Part shown: piece by piece, positions 15,792-25,625 of the stretch
Position numbering within the stretch: the stretch's first letter is position 1
Layout of the letters: every line of letters starts with the position of its first letter
Source of the DNA: SIG701 sp045611685
GTDB lineage: Bacteria > Bacillota > Clostridia > Oscillospirales > CAG-272
DNA: 64,000 nt
Assembly: GCA_045611685.1 (NCBI GenBank)
Contig: JAZKXO010000079.1
Location: forward strand, 263,680 to 327,679
Reading direction: 5' to 3'
Notes under the pieces: generated by a model
What the model was told of the DNA's origin: nothing
The model's database searches: none
Seen by the model: the letters and a program-made list of their open reading frames with translations, nothing else
Made by a program: the position numbers and the translations under genes

Positions 15792-16481
15792 ATGTACAAG
15801 AACGTTGTAAAGAGACTCATTGACCTCATTCTGTCGGGCATCGGCATTATCGTCCTTGCGCTTCCGATGCTGATCATCGCACTCGCTATCAAGATCGACG
15901 ATCCCGGTCCGGTTTTGTTCAAGCAAAAACGCGTGGGACAAAAGAAAAACGGCGAAATCACCTATTTTATGATCTGGAAATTCCGCAGCATGAAGATGTC
16001 GACGCCGCACGACACACCCACGCATCTGCTCGAGAATCCCGAGCAGTACATAACGCGCGTAGGACGCTTCATCCGAAAGACGAGCCTTGACGAGCTTCCG
16101 CAAATCTATCAGGTGTTCACCGGATGCCTTTCCGCGATCGGCCCACGGCCCGCTTTGTGGTCTCAGTACGACCTCATCGAAGAACGCGAAAAATACGGTG
16201 CGAACGATATCAAGCCCGGCATCACCGGCTGGGCGCAGATAAACGGTCGGGACGAACTTGAAATTGATGTGAAAGCAAAGTTTGACGGTGAATACGCCGC
16301 GGCCCTGAACGGAGGCTTCTTCAAGGGGCTCGCAATGGATATAAAGTGCTTTTTCGGGACGATCGTGAGCGTACTCAAATCCGACGGCGTCGTCGAGGGC
16401 GGCACGGGCGAATTGAAGAAAGAACAGGGAAAGCAGAACGCGGAAAAGACAGAAGACTCCGAGAAAGTGTCGGTTGAATGA
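15792..16481 (+). CDS. PglC/WcaJ-family undecaprenyl-phosphate sugar-phosphate transferase
   Basis: 229 residues, a small monotopic phosphoglycosyl transferase. One hydrophobic segment at residues 7-35 is followed by the conserved KFRSMK, SLDELPQ and GPRPAL motifs. It transfers a sugar phosphate from a UDP-sugar to undecaprenyl phosphate at the inner membrane face, starting repeat-unit assembly. The C-terminus carries an extra charged tail (residues 205-229). Overlaps the next gene by four bases. Confidence 0.92.
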   Translation: MYKNVVKRLIDLILSGIGIIVLALPMLIIALAIKIDDPGPVLFKQKRVGQKKNGEITYFMIWKFRSMKMSTPHDTPTHLLENPEQYITRVGRFIRKTSLDELPQIYQVFTGCLSAIGPRPALWSQYDLIEEREKYGANDIKPGITGWAQINGRDELEIDVKAKFDGEYAAALNGGFFKGLAMDIKCFFGTIVSVLKSDGVVEGGTGELKKEQGKQNAEKTEDSEKVSVE

Positions 16482-17377
16482 TGACGGATATAAAAACGAA
16501 ATTCGCCGTCCTCTCCATGGACGTGGAGGATTGGCATCAGCTTTACTATTTCCTCGGCAAGGCGGACACCTCCTACTCCATGCTGGACGGATTTGAAAAC
16601 TACGTGGAGCTTTTGAACAAAGCGGGCGTGAAAACGACGTTCTTTATTCTCTCGAGCGTTGCCGAACAGGTGAAGGACACGATCCGCTACGCAGTATCCT
16701 GCGGGCACGAGATCGCCTGCCACGGCAAGAATCACACCCGACCGGTGGAATTGTCCCTCGAAGATTTCGAGAGTGAACTCTCGGAGGCCAAGGCGCGACT
16801 GGAAGAAATCAGCGGCACGCCCGTCATAGGCTACCGAGCTCCCTGCTACGGCATCGACAACGACCGGTATGAGATCGTAAAGAAGGTTGGGTTCAAATAC
16901 AGCTCCAGCAAAATGGACGTAAAGGGCCACCCGCTTTACGGCGAGCTCGATCTGAACGAGTTCGCCGAGCCGATGGGGGGTATCTACACGAAGGACGGTA
17001 TGGTGGAATTTGCCTTAAGTACGGAAAAGTTTTTAGGCAAAAGCATCGCGGTATCGGGCGGCGGCTGGATCCGTCTTCTTCCGTGGAGACCGCTCATGAA
17101 GCCGCTTTTGAACAAATACCTCAAACACGCGGATACCTATACCCTTTACATACATCCGTTTGAACTTTCGAGAGTGCCGATGCCGGAGGTTCCGGACACC
17201 GGATTCCTCACAAACATCCGTGCACGCCGCGGACTTGGAAAACAGGAGCCGCGCATCGAGGAACTGATCGGCATGCTCCGAAAGAACGACTTTACGTTCA
17301 CTACGTTCGGCGAGCTTCAAAAGAAATTCGCCTTTGAAAAAGCGCCTCTCACGGAGGAGCACCTCCCCGTCGGCTGA
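16478..17377 (+). CDS. Polysaccharide deacetylase (NodB homology domain)
   Basis: 299 residues, carbohydrate esterase family 4-like. SMDVEDW holds the catalytic and metal aspartates, HGKNH the metal histidines, and RAPCYG the third motif. No signal peptide is visible, so it acts on a cytoplasmic or membrane-face intermediate. It resembles the deacetylases found in exosortase/EPS loci with a C-terminal DUF3473-like extension. Start overlaps the stop of the upstream gene. Confidence 0.88.
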   Translation: MMTDIKTKFAVLSMDVEDWHQLYYFLGKADTSYSMLDGFENYVELLNKAGVKTTFFILSSVAEQVKDTIRYAVSCGHEIACHGKNHTRPVELSLEDFESELSEAKARLEEISGTPVIGYRAPCYGIDNDRYEIVKKVGFKYSSSKMDVKGHPLYGELDLNEFAEPMGGIYTKDGMVEFALSTEKFLGKSIAVSGGGWIRLLPWRPLMKPLLNKYLKHADTYTLYIHPFELSRVPMPEVPDTGFLTNIRARRGLGKQEPRIEELIGMLRKNDFTFTTFGELQKKFAFEKAPLTEEHLPVG

Positions 17378-17436
17378 TCAATCTTTACCCTATATAACAA
17401 GGCGGCAACACCGCCGATAACGGAAAGAGAGAAATT

Positions 17437-18597
17437 ATGGATTTCAAAGGACTTAAAGTTCTGGTACTTGACGGTTACTGCAGACAGAACGCCGTCATCC
17501 TCAAAGAACTCAATAAGCTTGGTTGTGAGGTTACAACGGTAAACCAATCGAAACTGGATATAGGCTATACGTCCCGCTATCCGAAAACGAAGCTGTACGA
17601 GCCCCAAACGAAAGGCAACTTAGCAGAACTCAAAAAAGTGCTTGACCGCGAGATCCCCTCGGGAAAGTACGATGTGGTGTTCCCTATGATCGAGCCCTCA
17701 ACCGAGCTTATACTTGAAAACAGCGAGGAGTACGGTAAGTACGTAAAATTTGCCTGCGCAGGCAAAGAGGGATTCTACAAAGCGTATGACAAGCAGCTTA
17801 CGATGACAATCTGTATGGAGAACGGCATCAACTGCCCTCTTACGAAAACGGATAACGAAACGCTCGAGGAATACCTCGCAAAAGTGAGTTTCCCGCTCGC
17901 GCTCAAGCCCCGTAAAGGATCCGGTTCAAGAGGTTTTTACCGCGCCGATACGAAAGAGGTGCTCATGGATCTCATCGGCAGCGGCAAGGTGGTCGTTGAG
18001 GAATATGTCATCCAAGAATTTATCGCGGAGGCGGAGGTGCACCGCGTATCATACACCTTCATCGATCAGAACGGAAACGTTAAATCCTCTATGATCTCCA
18101 AATCAACCCGCCCCTATCCTTTGGTGATCGGTACAAACAGCCTTTTTGAAAGCGTTGAGATGCCCGAGATCGCCGCACAGGCAGAAAAGCTCCTTCAGCT
18201 TATGGGTTGGAGAGGATATGCCTCCGTTTGCTTTATCGAAAGCGAAAAGGACGGTATCCCGAAAGTTATGGAAATCAACGGAAGAATCTCGGCGAGTCTC
18301 AAAACAGGCATCGAAGCGGGACTTCCCCTCGTAAGACAGATACTCGAATTTGCCATGGGTGAAGAGGTAACGCCTGCCCCCGAAAAGCTCGAATACGGTC
18401 TTCGTGTGGCTCATTCGCAGGCCTCTGTACTTTGGTTTATAAAATCTCACGACCGATTCCGAAAAGAACCCACCACGAACGGCAATCGCAAAAGACGGGA
18501 CGTGGTGTTCTCATGGGGCGATCCCCTCCCCTATATCGGATACTCCATCCAGTGCCTTCAGAAATACAAATCCGAGATGAAGAAACGGGAAAGGTAA
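17437..18597 (+). CDS. ATP-grasp domain protein in EPS cluster
   Basis: 386 residues: N-terminal preATP-grasp Rossmann-like domain (1-115), then an ATP-grasp fold. FPLALKPRKGSGSRGFY near residue 155 is the nucleotide loop and KVMEINGRISAS near 275 carries the Mg-binding Glu and Asn. Such enzymes ligate a carboxylate to an amine or thiol through an acyl phosphate, so it may decorate a sugar with an amino acid. A small hairpin GGCGG-CAACA-CCGCC lies in the 59-base gap before it. Substrate unknown. Confidence 0.82.
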   Translation: MDFKGLKVLVLDGYCRQNAVILKELNKLGCEVTTVNQSKLDIGYTSRYPKTKLYEPQTKGNLAELKKVLDREIPSGKYDVVFPMIEPSTELILENSEEYGKYVKFACAGKEGFYKAYDKQLTMTICMENGINCPLTKTDNETLEEYLAKVSFPLALKPRKGSGSRGFYRADTKEVLMDLIGSGKVVVEEYVIQEFIAEAEVHRVSYTFIDQNGNVKSSMISKSTRPYPLVIGTNSLFESVEMPEIAAQAEKLLQLMGWRGYASVCFIESEKDGIPKVMEINGRISASLKTGIEAGLPLVRQILEFAMGEEVTPAPEKLEYGLRVAHSQASVLWFIKSHDRFRKEPTTNGNRKRRDVVFSWGDPLPYIGYSIQCLQKYKSEMKKRER

Positions 18598-18603
18598 GAC
18601 GGT

Positions 18604-19512
18604 ATGAATCTCGAAAACCGCCCGAAGTTTTCGGTGGCGATGTCTGTGTACAAAAACGACGATCCCGAGCACTTCCGAATCGCGCTTGACAGCGTACTCA
18701 CCCAATCTCTCCCCCCCGACGAATTGTATCTCGTCGTAGACGGGCCCCTCCCCGATGCATTGAACGCGGTGATCGTTGAATACGAAGAGAAATACGGCTG
18801 TCTCACCGTGAACCGACTTCCCGAAAACGGAGGGCTCGGAAACGCACTCCGAATCAGCGTGGAAAACTGCAAATACGATCTTATCGCCCGCATGGACAGC
18901 GACGATATTTCTGCCCCCGGCCGATTCAAAAAGCAGATTGAGGCGTATATGGAAAAGCCCGCGGACGTCCTCGGAGGCAGCACGGTAGGCTTTGTGGGAG
19001 ATCTTGAGACAACGGAAAAGGTTTCGGCGGCAAACCGCAAAACCACGCATGAGGAAATCATGAGAATGCTCCCTAAAAAGAGCCCCGTAAGCCACGTTAC
19101 CGTACTCATGAGGAAAGAGGCTGTTCTCCGCGCAGGCAATTATATGCACTCGCATTACCACGAGGATTACTACCTTTGGGCACGTATGGCAAAAGCCGGC
19201 TGTACGTTCCGAAACATCCCGGAGCATCTCGTATACGTTCGACTCGGCGAGGATCAGGCGCGCCGTCACGGCGGTCTCAAGTATTTCAGAGCAGAATACG
19301 ATATTCGAAAATATATGCTAAAGAACAAGCTTGCAACGTTTCCGCAATTTCTGAAAGAGCTGGCGGTGCGGTTCGTGTATCAGCTTCTCATCCCCCCCTC
19401 TCTTCGCAACTGGCTTTCCATCAACGTAAAGCGCAAATACATTACGAGAGAGCAAGCCGATGCGATCCTGCAAAAAAATATTCTCGACGATACTATCCCC
19501 TCGGCAGAATAA
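18604..19512 (+). CDS. Glycosyltransferase family 2
   Basis: 302 residues, GT-A fold. FSVAMSVYKNDDPEHF at the N-terminus and the metal/nucleotide-binding RMDSDD near residue 97 are typical of WcaA-like family 2 enzymes. HEDYYLWARM supplies the probable catalytic acidic pair (ED). Starts six bases after the ATP-grasp stop. It adds one sugar to the lipid-linked repeat unit; donor and acceptor unknown. Confidence 0.9.
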   Translation: MNLENRPKFSVAMSVYKNDDPEHFRIALDSVLTQSLPPDELYLVVDGPLPDALNAVIVEYEEKYGCLTVNRLPENGGLGNALRISVENCKYDLIARMDSDDISAPGRFKKQIEAYMEKPADVLGGSTVGFVGDLETTEKVSAANRKTTHEEIMRMLPKKSPVSHVTVLMRKEAVLRAGNYMHSHYHEDYYLWARMAKAGCTFRNIPEHLVYVRLGEDQARRHGGLKYFRAEYDIRKYMLKNKLATFPQFLKELAVRFVYQLLIPPSLRNWLSINVKRKYITREQADAILQKNILDDTIPSAE

Positions 19513-19530
19513 ATGATTCAGGAGAACAAA

Positions 19531-20799
19531 ATGGGTATTGATGCAATTTCACTTATCATCTTTACTGCATGTATAGCACTGTTCGTGTGGGATAAGCTTC
19601 CCATGGCAACCACCGCAATCCTCGGCTGTGTTACGATGGTCATCCTCGGCGTCTGCTCATTCAAGGATGCATTTGCGCCTTTTGCCTCGAGCACGGTCAT
19701 CCTCACAATCGGCGTTATGATTATCGGCGCGGCGATCTCCGAGACGGGGCTTGCCGCCACCGTAGGTGCTGCGATCGTAAGGCTTTCCAAAGGCTCCGAG
19801 GTAAAACTCATCATCGGCACGTATCTCGCCTCGACGACCATGTCCGCGTTCCTCACAAACTCGGCGGTGCTTGCCATCTTCATTCCGATTATCCTCGGTC
19901 TCTCGGCATCCAATGCTTCTCTTAAGGCAAAAAACCTCATTATGCCCATCGCGTTCGGCTGCGTTATCGGCGGTGCGTCCACGCTCGTCGGCTCCACCCA
20001 GCAGATGACGGCACAGGGTCTTCTCGAAGAGGCAGGCGCGCAGACGTTCAAGACGTTCTCCTTTACGCCCGTCGTTTCCATCACGATCATCCTCGGACTT
20101 TTGTACTGTCTCTTTATCGGACGGCGACGCGGAGAGAAGATCTGGGGTTCGAGAACAGACGATGAAGTAGATTACACGGTAAACAACAACGGAACCTATA
20201 ACAAAACAAAGATGATCATCGTAGCGGTGATTTTCGTTGCAACGGTCGTTCTCTACATCACTGAATGGCTGCCCTTGGCGGTTACGAGCACGGCAGCAGC
20301 ACTTCTGTGCATTATCACCGGCTGTATCACGCAGAAGAAGGCGATCGCTGCGGTCAACTGGAACATCGTCGGCAGACTCGCGGGATGCCTCGGTATCGCC
20401 AAAGCGCTTGAAATATCAGGCGGTACGGCGCTTATTGCAGACGGCTTCAAAAAGATGATTGGCACGAACCTCAGCCCGTTCGTCTTATTCTGCATCATCG
20501 TATTGCTTGCGCAGGTTACAAGCGAATTCATATCAAACTCCACGGCACTTCTGATCGTTCTTCCGATCGTACTTGCCATCGCGCCCGAATTTAATCTCAA
20601 TCCGTATGCGTTCGCTATGGGTGCAACGATCGCCTCGGGCGTGGCGCTCAGCTGCCCGCTCGCAAGCTCGACACTCGGTATGTCCATGTGCGTGGGCTAT
20701 AAATTTAACGACTACTTCAAGTACTCGTTCGCTTTTGATGTCATCTCGTACATTGTAATTATCATAAGCGTTCCGATAATCTACGGTCTTACTCTTTAA
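19531..20799 (+). CDS. SLC13/DASS-family anion:sodium symporter-like membrane protein
   Basis: 422 residues with about 11 hydrophobic segments in two inverted halves. Each half carries the SNT-type re-entrant signature: LTNSAVLAIFIPI near residue 108 and ISNSTALLIVLPI near residue 337, as in divalent-anion:sodium symporters and the wider ion-transporter superfamily. ATG 19531 is chosen over 19513 because AGGAG lies between them. Its place between two glycosyltransferases on the same strand is unusual for an EPS cluster. It may import or export a carboxylate used as a polymer substituent; that is speculation. Confidence 0.82.
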   Translation: MGIDAISLIIFTACIALFVWDKLPMATTAILGCVTMVILGVCSFKDAFAPFASSTVILTIGVMIIGAAISETGLAATVGAAIVRLSKGSEVKLIIGTYLASTTMSAFLTNSAVLAIFIPIILGLSASNASLKAKNLIMPIAFGCVIGGASTLVGSTQQMTAQGLLEEAGAQTFKTFSFTPVVSITIILGLLYCLFIGRRRGEKIWGSRTDDEVDYTVNNNGTYNKTKMIIVAVIFVATVVLYITEWLPLAVTSTAAALLCIITGCITQKKAIAAVNWNIVGRLAGCLGIAKALEISGGTALIADGFKKMIGTNLSPFVLFCIIVLLAQVTSEFISNSTALLIVLPIVLAIAPEFNLNPYAFAMGATIASGVALSCPLASSTLGMSMCVGYKFNDYFKYSFAFDVISYIVIIISVPIIYGLTL

Positions 20800-20824
20800 A
20801 ATATCTTTGGCAACGAGGGAAAGT

Positions 20825-22099
20825 ATGAGCGGCAGAAAGAAAGTTCTTGTAATAACCGGCACATCCTTCCGGAACGACACGAACAACGGAAAGACACTGG
20901 AGGTTCTCTTTTCAAAATTTAAGCCGGATGAGATAGCACAGATCTATTTCAGTCCCGAGGTACCCAACAGCACTGTTTGCGATACATATTACAGAGTATG
21001 TGAAAAGCATCTCTTAAGGAGTTTTTTCGGCTTGTTCGCCAAGAAATGCGGCGGTGAGGTGCGCTCCGATTCCTCCAGCAAAAAGGCGGAGCGTTACAGC
21101 GAGGTCATCCTTCACAACAAGCGCAACCCTGCTGTTCTCTTCTTGCGGGAGCTTATCTGGGATATTTCCTACTGGAAAAACCACAATCTCAAAGCCTTTC
21201 TTGACAAAGTAAACCCTACCGTAATATTTGCCTTTCTCCCCGGAAACAAAAAAACGGCGAATTTTATCTCGTGGGTGGCAGAGCGATACAACTGTAAGGT
21301 AGTTATGCTCGTAACGGACGATCATTACAACGATTACGAGCTCAACCCCTCGTTTATCAGACGTCGCCGCTATCGCCGCATGCAAAAGGCTGTCGATCGT
21401 GCTGCACGCCACTCGGATATAATTCTCGGCTGCTCCGAGCTCACTGCACAAGAGTACGGCGATCGATTCGGGCTCCCCTACGAACCGATATTCACCCCTT
21501 CTGCCCAAACGCACCTCGATCTTCCCCTCAAGGAGCAAGGCGACTCTCCCGTCATTTTCCGCTTCTTCGGCAATGTTGGACTTGAACGCTGGAAAGTACT
21601 GCGCACACTCGGCGAGGCGATCCGCGATCTTAACGGATCCGTACAAAAAGCAAAGCTCGAGATCTATACGTCGTGTCCCGACAGAGAAATCATCCGCGAG
21701 ATGACGGTCGAGGACGGTTCGGAATTCAAAGGCTTCGTGCACGGTGAAGAGTTCCTCCGACTGCTTGCAGATGCAGACGTGGCCGTTCACGCCGAATCCT
21801 TTGATCCCCAAATGATGCGATACACGCGTCTGTCCGTCTCGACAAAAATCGCCGATTATCTCGGCGCAGGCAAGTGCATTCTCGCCGTCGGCTCGGAGAC
21901 GCTCGCCTCCATCGCGCATATAACCCCTGTCTCTATGACAGTAAATCGGCCGGAGGACTTGCCCGCGGCTGTCGAAACTCTCGTCGGTGATCCTCTATTG
22001 AGAAGCAAACTGCAAAAAAAGGCGCGTGCTCTCTCCTTTGAGGCACACGATATAGAAAAAAACGGCATACGCATCCGCAATATCCTTTTTGGAGAGTAA
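20825..22099 (+). CDS. GT-B-fold glycosyltransferase
   Basis: 424 residues. The C-terminal half has the nucleotide-sugar binding layout of GT4-like enzymes (LLADADVAVHAESFD then STKIADYLGAGKCILAVG). The N-terminal half is divergent. The ATG at 20825 has GAGGGAAAG upstream; an in-frame TTG at 20807 is rejected. One base separates its stop from the next ATG. Probably adds a sugar to the growing repeat unit. Confidence 0.78.
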   Translation: MSGRKKVLVITGTSFRNDTNNGKTLEVLFSKFKPDEIAQIYFSPEVPNSTVCDTYYRVCEKHLLRSFFGLFAKKCGGEVRSDSSSKKAERYSEVILHNKRNPAVLFLRELIWDISYWKNHNLKAFLDKVNPTVIFAFLPGNKKTANFISWVAERYNCKVVMLVTDDHYNDYELNPSFIRRRRYRRMQKAVDRAARHSDIILGCSELTAQEYGDRFGLPYEPIFTPSAQTHLDLPLKEQGDSPVIFRFFGNVGLERWKVLRTLGEAIRDLNGSVQKAKLEIYTSCPDREIIREMTVEDGSEFKGFVHGEEFLRLLADADVAVHAESFDPQMMRYTRLSVSTKIADYLGAGKCILAVGSETLASIAHITPVSMTVNRPEDLPAAVETLVGDPLLRSKLQKKARALSFEAHDIEKNGIRIRNILFGE

Positions 22100-22100
22100 A

Positions 22101-23312
22101 ATGAAAGTTTGTCAGATAAATACCGTATACGGCAAGGGCAGCACAGGAAAGATCGTGCGCGATCTGCACGAAGAACTCCTCAGAAGCGGGCACGAATCCA
22201 TCGTGATCTACCCCGTCCGGAACAAGGATGAAAACGGGCCTTTTCTCTATACCGTATCAAACAAGCACCTGAGCCGCGCCTCAGCAGTGTACAGAAGGCT
22301 CTCCGGCAGGCAGTTTGACGGGGCGTATATCCAAACTTCGAGAATCATAAACATCCTCAAAAGAGAAAAACCGGACGTTGTGCATCTTCACTGCATCAAC
22401 GGAAACAACATAAACATATACCGTCTTCTTCGCTATCTTGCAGTAAACAAAATCAAGACGATCCTCACCATCCACGCCGAGTTCATGTATACGGGCGGAT
22501 GTGAGCACGCATACGATTGCGAAAAGTGGAAAATCGGCTGCAAAAAATGCACCGACAAGAGCCGCGGCACCCTTGTTGACGGCTCGGCGCATACGTACAA
22601 GAGCTTTTGGAGAAGTTACGCGCTTTTTGACGCGGATAAATTTCGTTTTGTCGCCGTATCTCCTTGGCTTGAAACGAGAGCCAAAAGCTCGCCCATGCTT
22701 TCACGTTTCCGGGGATGCACGGTGCTGAACGGCGTTGACACCTCGCTGTACACGTACACTACCGACAAAAATCTCCGAGAGGAGCTCGGACTTGCCCCCG
22801 AAGAAAAGGTGATCTTTCACGTTACCGCCAACTTCAATCCGACCACCGATAATATAAAGGGCGGCAAGTACGTAATAGAGCTTGCCGAAAAGCTGAAGGG
22901 TGAAAAGGTGCGGATCATCATCGCCTCGAACCGCACAGCGGAATGCGCCCTGCCCGACAACTGCCTCTCCGTCGGGCGGATAGAGTCCTCTGAAAAACTT
23001 TCACGGATTTACTCCATGAGTGATCTGACACTTATCACAAGCAAACGCGAGACGTTCAGTATGCCAACGGCGGAAAGCCTTTGCTGCGGCACACCCGTTG
23101 TGGGCTTCCTTGCAGGCGGTCCTGAGAGCATCGCTCTCCCTGCACACAGCCGTTTCGTTGAATACGGCGACGTGGACAGCCTTTATTGTGCCGCAAAGGA
23201 GATGCTCGCGGCAAAAAACGATAAGGCGAAAATTTCAAAGGAAGCGAAAAAGATATACGCAAGACAGCAAATGCTCTTCGGATATATGAACCTGTATACA
23301 GAAAAGGAATAA
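22101..23312 (+). CDS. Glycosyltransferase family 4
   Basis: 403 residues. N-terminal MKVCQINTVYGKGSTGKI is typical of GT4 enzymes acting on undecaprenyl-linked acceptors, and the C-terminal ETFSMPTAESLCCGTPVVGF is the EX7E donor-binding motif. An insert with the cysteine pairs CEHAYDCEKWKIGCKKC (about residues 138-154) is found in many related GT4 proteins. RBS GGAGAG overlaps the preceding stop. Confidence 0.9.
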   Translation: MKVCQINTVYGKGSTGKIVRDLHEELLRSGHESIVIYPVRNKDENGPFLYTVSNKHLSRASAVYRRLSGRQFDGAYIQTSRIINILKREKPDVVHLHCINGNNINIYRLLRYLAVNKIKTILTIHAEFMYTGGCEHAYDCEKWKIGCKKCTDKSRGTLVDGSAHTYKSFWRSYALFDADKFRFVAVSPWLETRAKSSPMLSRFRGCTVLNGVDTSLYTYTTDKNLREELGLAPEEKVIFHVTANFNPTTDNIKGGKYVIELAEKLKGEKVRIIIASNRTAECALPDNCLSVGRIESSEKLSRIYSMSDLTLITSKRETFSMPTAESLCCGTPVVGFLAGGPESIALPAHSRFVEYGDVDSLYCAAKEMLAAKNDKAKISKEAKKIYARQQMLFGYMNLYTEKE

Positions 23313-23315
23313 GTT

Positions 23316-24386
23316 ATGCATCTTATATTTTTGGCAACCATTTGTTGTATTTCCGTATTTGTCCATTCCCAAAGGATCGATGCGGACACAAAACGCAAGC
23401 AAGAAGTTATCCTTATAGGAATTGTGCTGTTTTTGTTTGCGGCACTCCGTGCTCCCACGGTAGGTACGGATATAAGGGGCTACTGCTCAACGTACAAAAC
23501 CGTAGCAAACATGTCCTTTTCTGAAATCCTTTCTTTCAGCGGCAATTTTCGTGATCCCGTTTTCCATTGCTTTGAGCGCATACTCTCGTTTATAAGCCGC
23601 GATCCGCAGTTTTTGCTGGCCGTTGTCGGGGCGTGGGTTGCGTTTTCCTTCTCATATTTCGTGTACCATTCCAAGGGAAATGTTTTGATCACTTACCTCT
23701 TGTTTATCTGTCTCAGAATTTATTCGTTCACCCTCTCTGGACTTCGCCAAGCGATGGCTATGGGCTTTATATGGATTGCCTTCGTGTTTTTGCAAAAGAA
23801 AAAGAGATTCCTCTACGTACTGTTCGTTCTGATCGGATTTATGTTCCACGCATCCGCGATCGCCTTCCTGCTTGCTCTTCCTCTGTCACTGATCAATAAC
23901 CACAAAATCGTGCTGCTCGCAACGCTTGCGGTTACTGCGCTCAACTTTCTCACGGGAGACCGAATCGTTTACTTTCTCTCAAATCTCTTGTTTCCCGAAA
24001 GATTCGGCAGCTATGTAGAAGAAGCAATGATTTCGGGAACAAACTTTTCGACTACGTTTTTCCTATATGTGGCAATGTTTATCTTCGTTAACATGTTCCT
24101 GCGGAAAGCAAAAAACAACGACCCCCTTGCAATCAGCCGCTACAATATCGTCTGCGCGGGCATGATGTTCTCATTTATCGGCCAGGGCTTCCCAAATATG
24201 TTCCGTATCGCGTATTATTTCATCTGCAATCTGTTCCCGCTCTTCAGCGAGACTATGCTCTTCAGCATAAAGCCGCGCAGCAGAATTCTCGTGAACACAC
24301 TTATACCGATTCTTCTTATCGGCCAGTACGTAATTCTCGGAACATCTGCCGGAACAGAAAATTACATCTTCTTCTGGCAGGTATGA
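23316..24386 (+). CDS. EpsG-family polysaccharide polymerase
   Basis: 356 residues, hydrophobic, about 9-10 membrane segments. LRAPTVGTDIRGYCSTY near residue 45 matches the EpsG/Wzy-like motif (VGTD followed by a tyrosine). It would polymerise repeat units on the outer face of the membrane. It starts three bases after the upstream stop, and is placed between glycosyltransferases and flippase as expected for a Wzx/Wzy pathway. Confidence 0.85.
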   Translation: MHLIFLATICCISVFVHSQRIDADTKRKQEVILIGIVLFLFAALRAPTVGTDIRGYCSTYKTVANMSFSEILSFSGNFRDPVFHCFERILSFISRDPQFLLAVVGAWVAFSFSYFVYHSKGNVLITYLLFICLRIYSFTLSGLRQAMAMGFIWIAFVFLQKKKRFLYVLFVLIGFMFHASAIAFLLALPLSLINNHKIVLLATLAVTALNFLTGDRIVYFLSNLLFPERFGSYVEEAMISGTNFSTTFFLYVAMFIFVNMFLRKAKNNDPLAISRYNIVCAGMMFSFIGQGFPNMFRIAYYFICNLFPLFSETMLFSIKPRSRILVNTLIPILLIGQYVILGTSAGTENYIFFWQV

Positions 24387-24470
24387 CAGCCGTATCACAC
24401 CGTTTTGTCCGCACAAATTTATCGCACGTATCTTCAAAAAATGACTCCAACAAGCGAAAGGGGTTCTGAT

Positions 24471-25625
24471 GTGAGAAAAATTACATATTTAGCACACTAT
24501 GACGTACCGTACGGCGAGCGGCTCACCTCTCCCGCCGGCACAACCGTAATGAATTACGTGCTGAACTCGCTCGAAAATATAAAAAGGCATGCAATCCTTG
24601 TTTCCCCTTCCTGTTCAAAAAAGGAATTGTCCCGTGAGGAGTTAGTAAACGGGCCTTACACAAAAATAGTATTGTTGCCCACACCATCCCCTGCCGGGAA
24701 ATACAATATTGCATCACGCTTTCTGAACCGATTGCGCCAAAGAAGGAATCTTGAAAACGAGCTTTCAAAACAACTGAATGACGGCGATATTTTAATGGTA
24801 TACCATTCACTGTCTTTGATGAATGTCGTTCGCAAAATCCGCAAGAAGAAAAAAATAACGCTCCTGTTGCAGGTTTGCGAAGTATACGGCGATGTTACGG
24901 ACAACGCCCGTGTCAGAAAAAAAGAACTGGATTTCTTCAAAACTGCTGACAGATATATTTTCCAAAGCGAACTTCTTGAACATTTAATCAACAAAGAAAA
25001 CAAGCCTTACGCCGTTCTTCACGGAACCTATACGGTTTCCGAAACCAACGTCACACAAGACAATTCTTCAGCATGCAGTCAAAAAACGCACTGCGTTTAC
25101 GCCGGTACGCTGGATCCGCGCAAGGGGGGCGCTGAAACAGCCCTGAACACAGCCTTGTATCTCCCCGAAAACTATCACGTTCACATTCTGGGCTTTGGCT
25201 CCGAGAAGGAAATTCAATACATAAAAGACCGCGTTTCAAAAGTTTCCTCAAACTGCAAGTGCTCCGTATCCTATGACGGATGTCTATCCGGAGATGAATA
25301 CAAAGATTTTATCTCCTCGTGCCAAATCGGCTTGAGCACGCAGGATCCCGACGCGTCCTTTAACGCAACCTCGTTCCCGTCGAAAATTCTTGCTTATATA
25401 GCGAACGGATTGCGCGTGGTAACGGTTAGAATTCCGGCTATTGAAAAATCCGCCGTAGCAGGAAACGTTTTCTTTTACGAAGAAAACACGCCCGAAAGCG
25501 TTGCCGCGGCGATAAAAAGCATAGATCTCACCAAAGAGTACGACGGCAAAGATACGATTCGTACTCTTGATGAAAAATTCCTGGCAAGCCTACAAATGCT
25601 ACTGCAGGGTGAATCCGATGATTGA
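24471..25625 (+). CDS. GT-B glycosyltransferase (GT4-like)
   Basis: 384 residues from GTG 24471, which has AAAGGGG upstream; the longer frame from 24405 lacks an RBS. CVYAGTLDPRKGGAETAL marks the beginning of the C-terminal donor domain, and FPSKILAYIANGLRVVTV is the donor-binding end. Lower GC than the genes before it, as is the flippase next to it. Its last codons overlap the flippase start. Confidence 0.82.
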   Translation: MRKITYLAHYDVPYGERLTSPAGTTVMNYVLNSLENIKRHAILVSPSCSKKELSREELVNGPYTKIVLLPTPSPAGKYNIASRFLNRLRQRRNLENELSKQLNDGDILMVYHSLSLMNVVRKIRKKKKITLLLQVCEVYGDVTDNARVRKKELDFFKTADRYIFQSELLEHLINKENKPYAVLHGTYTVSETNVTQDNSSACSQKTHCVYAGTLDPRKGGAETALNTALYLPENYHVHILGFGSEKEIQYIKDRVSKVSSNCKCSVSYDGCLSGDEYKDFISSCQIGLSTQDPDASFNATSFPSKILAYIANGLRVVTVRIPAIEKSAVAGNVFFYEENTPESVAAAIKSIDLTKEYDGKDTIRTLDEKFLASLQMLLQGESDD

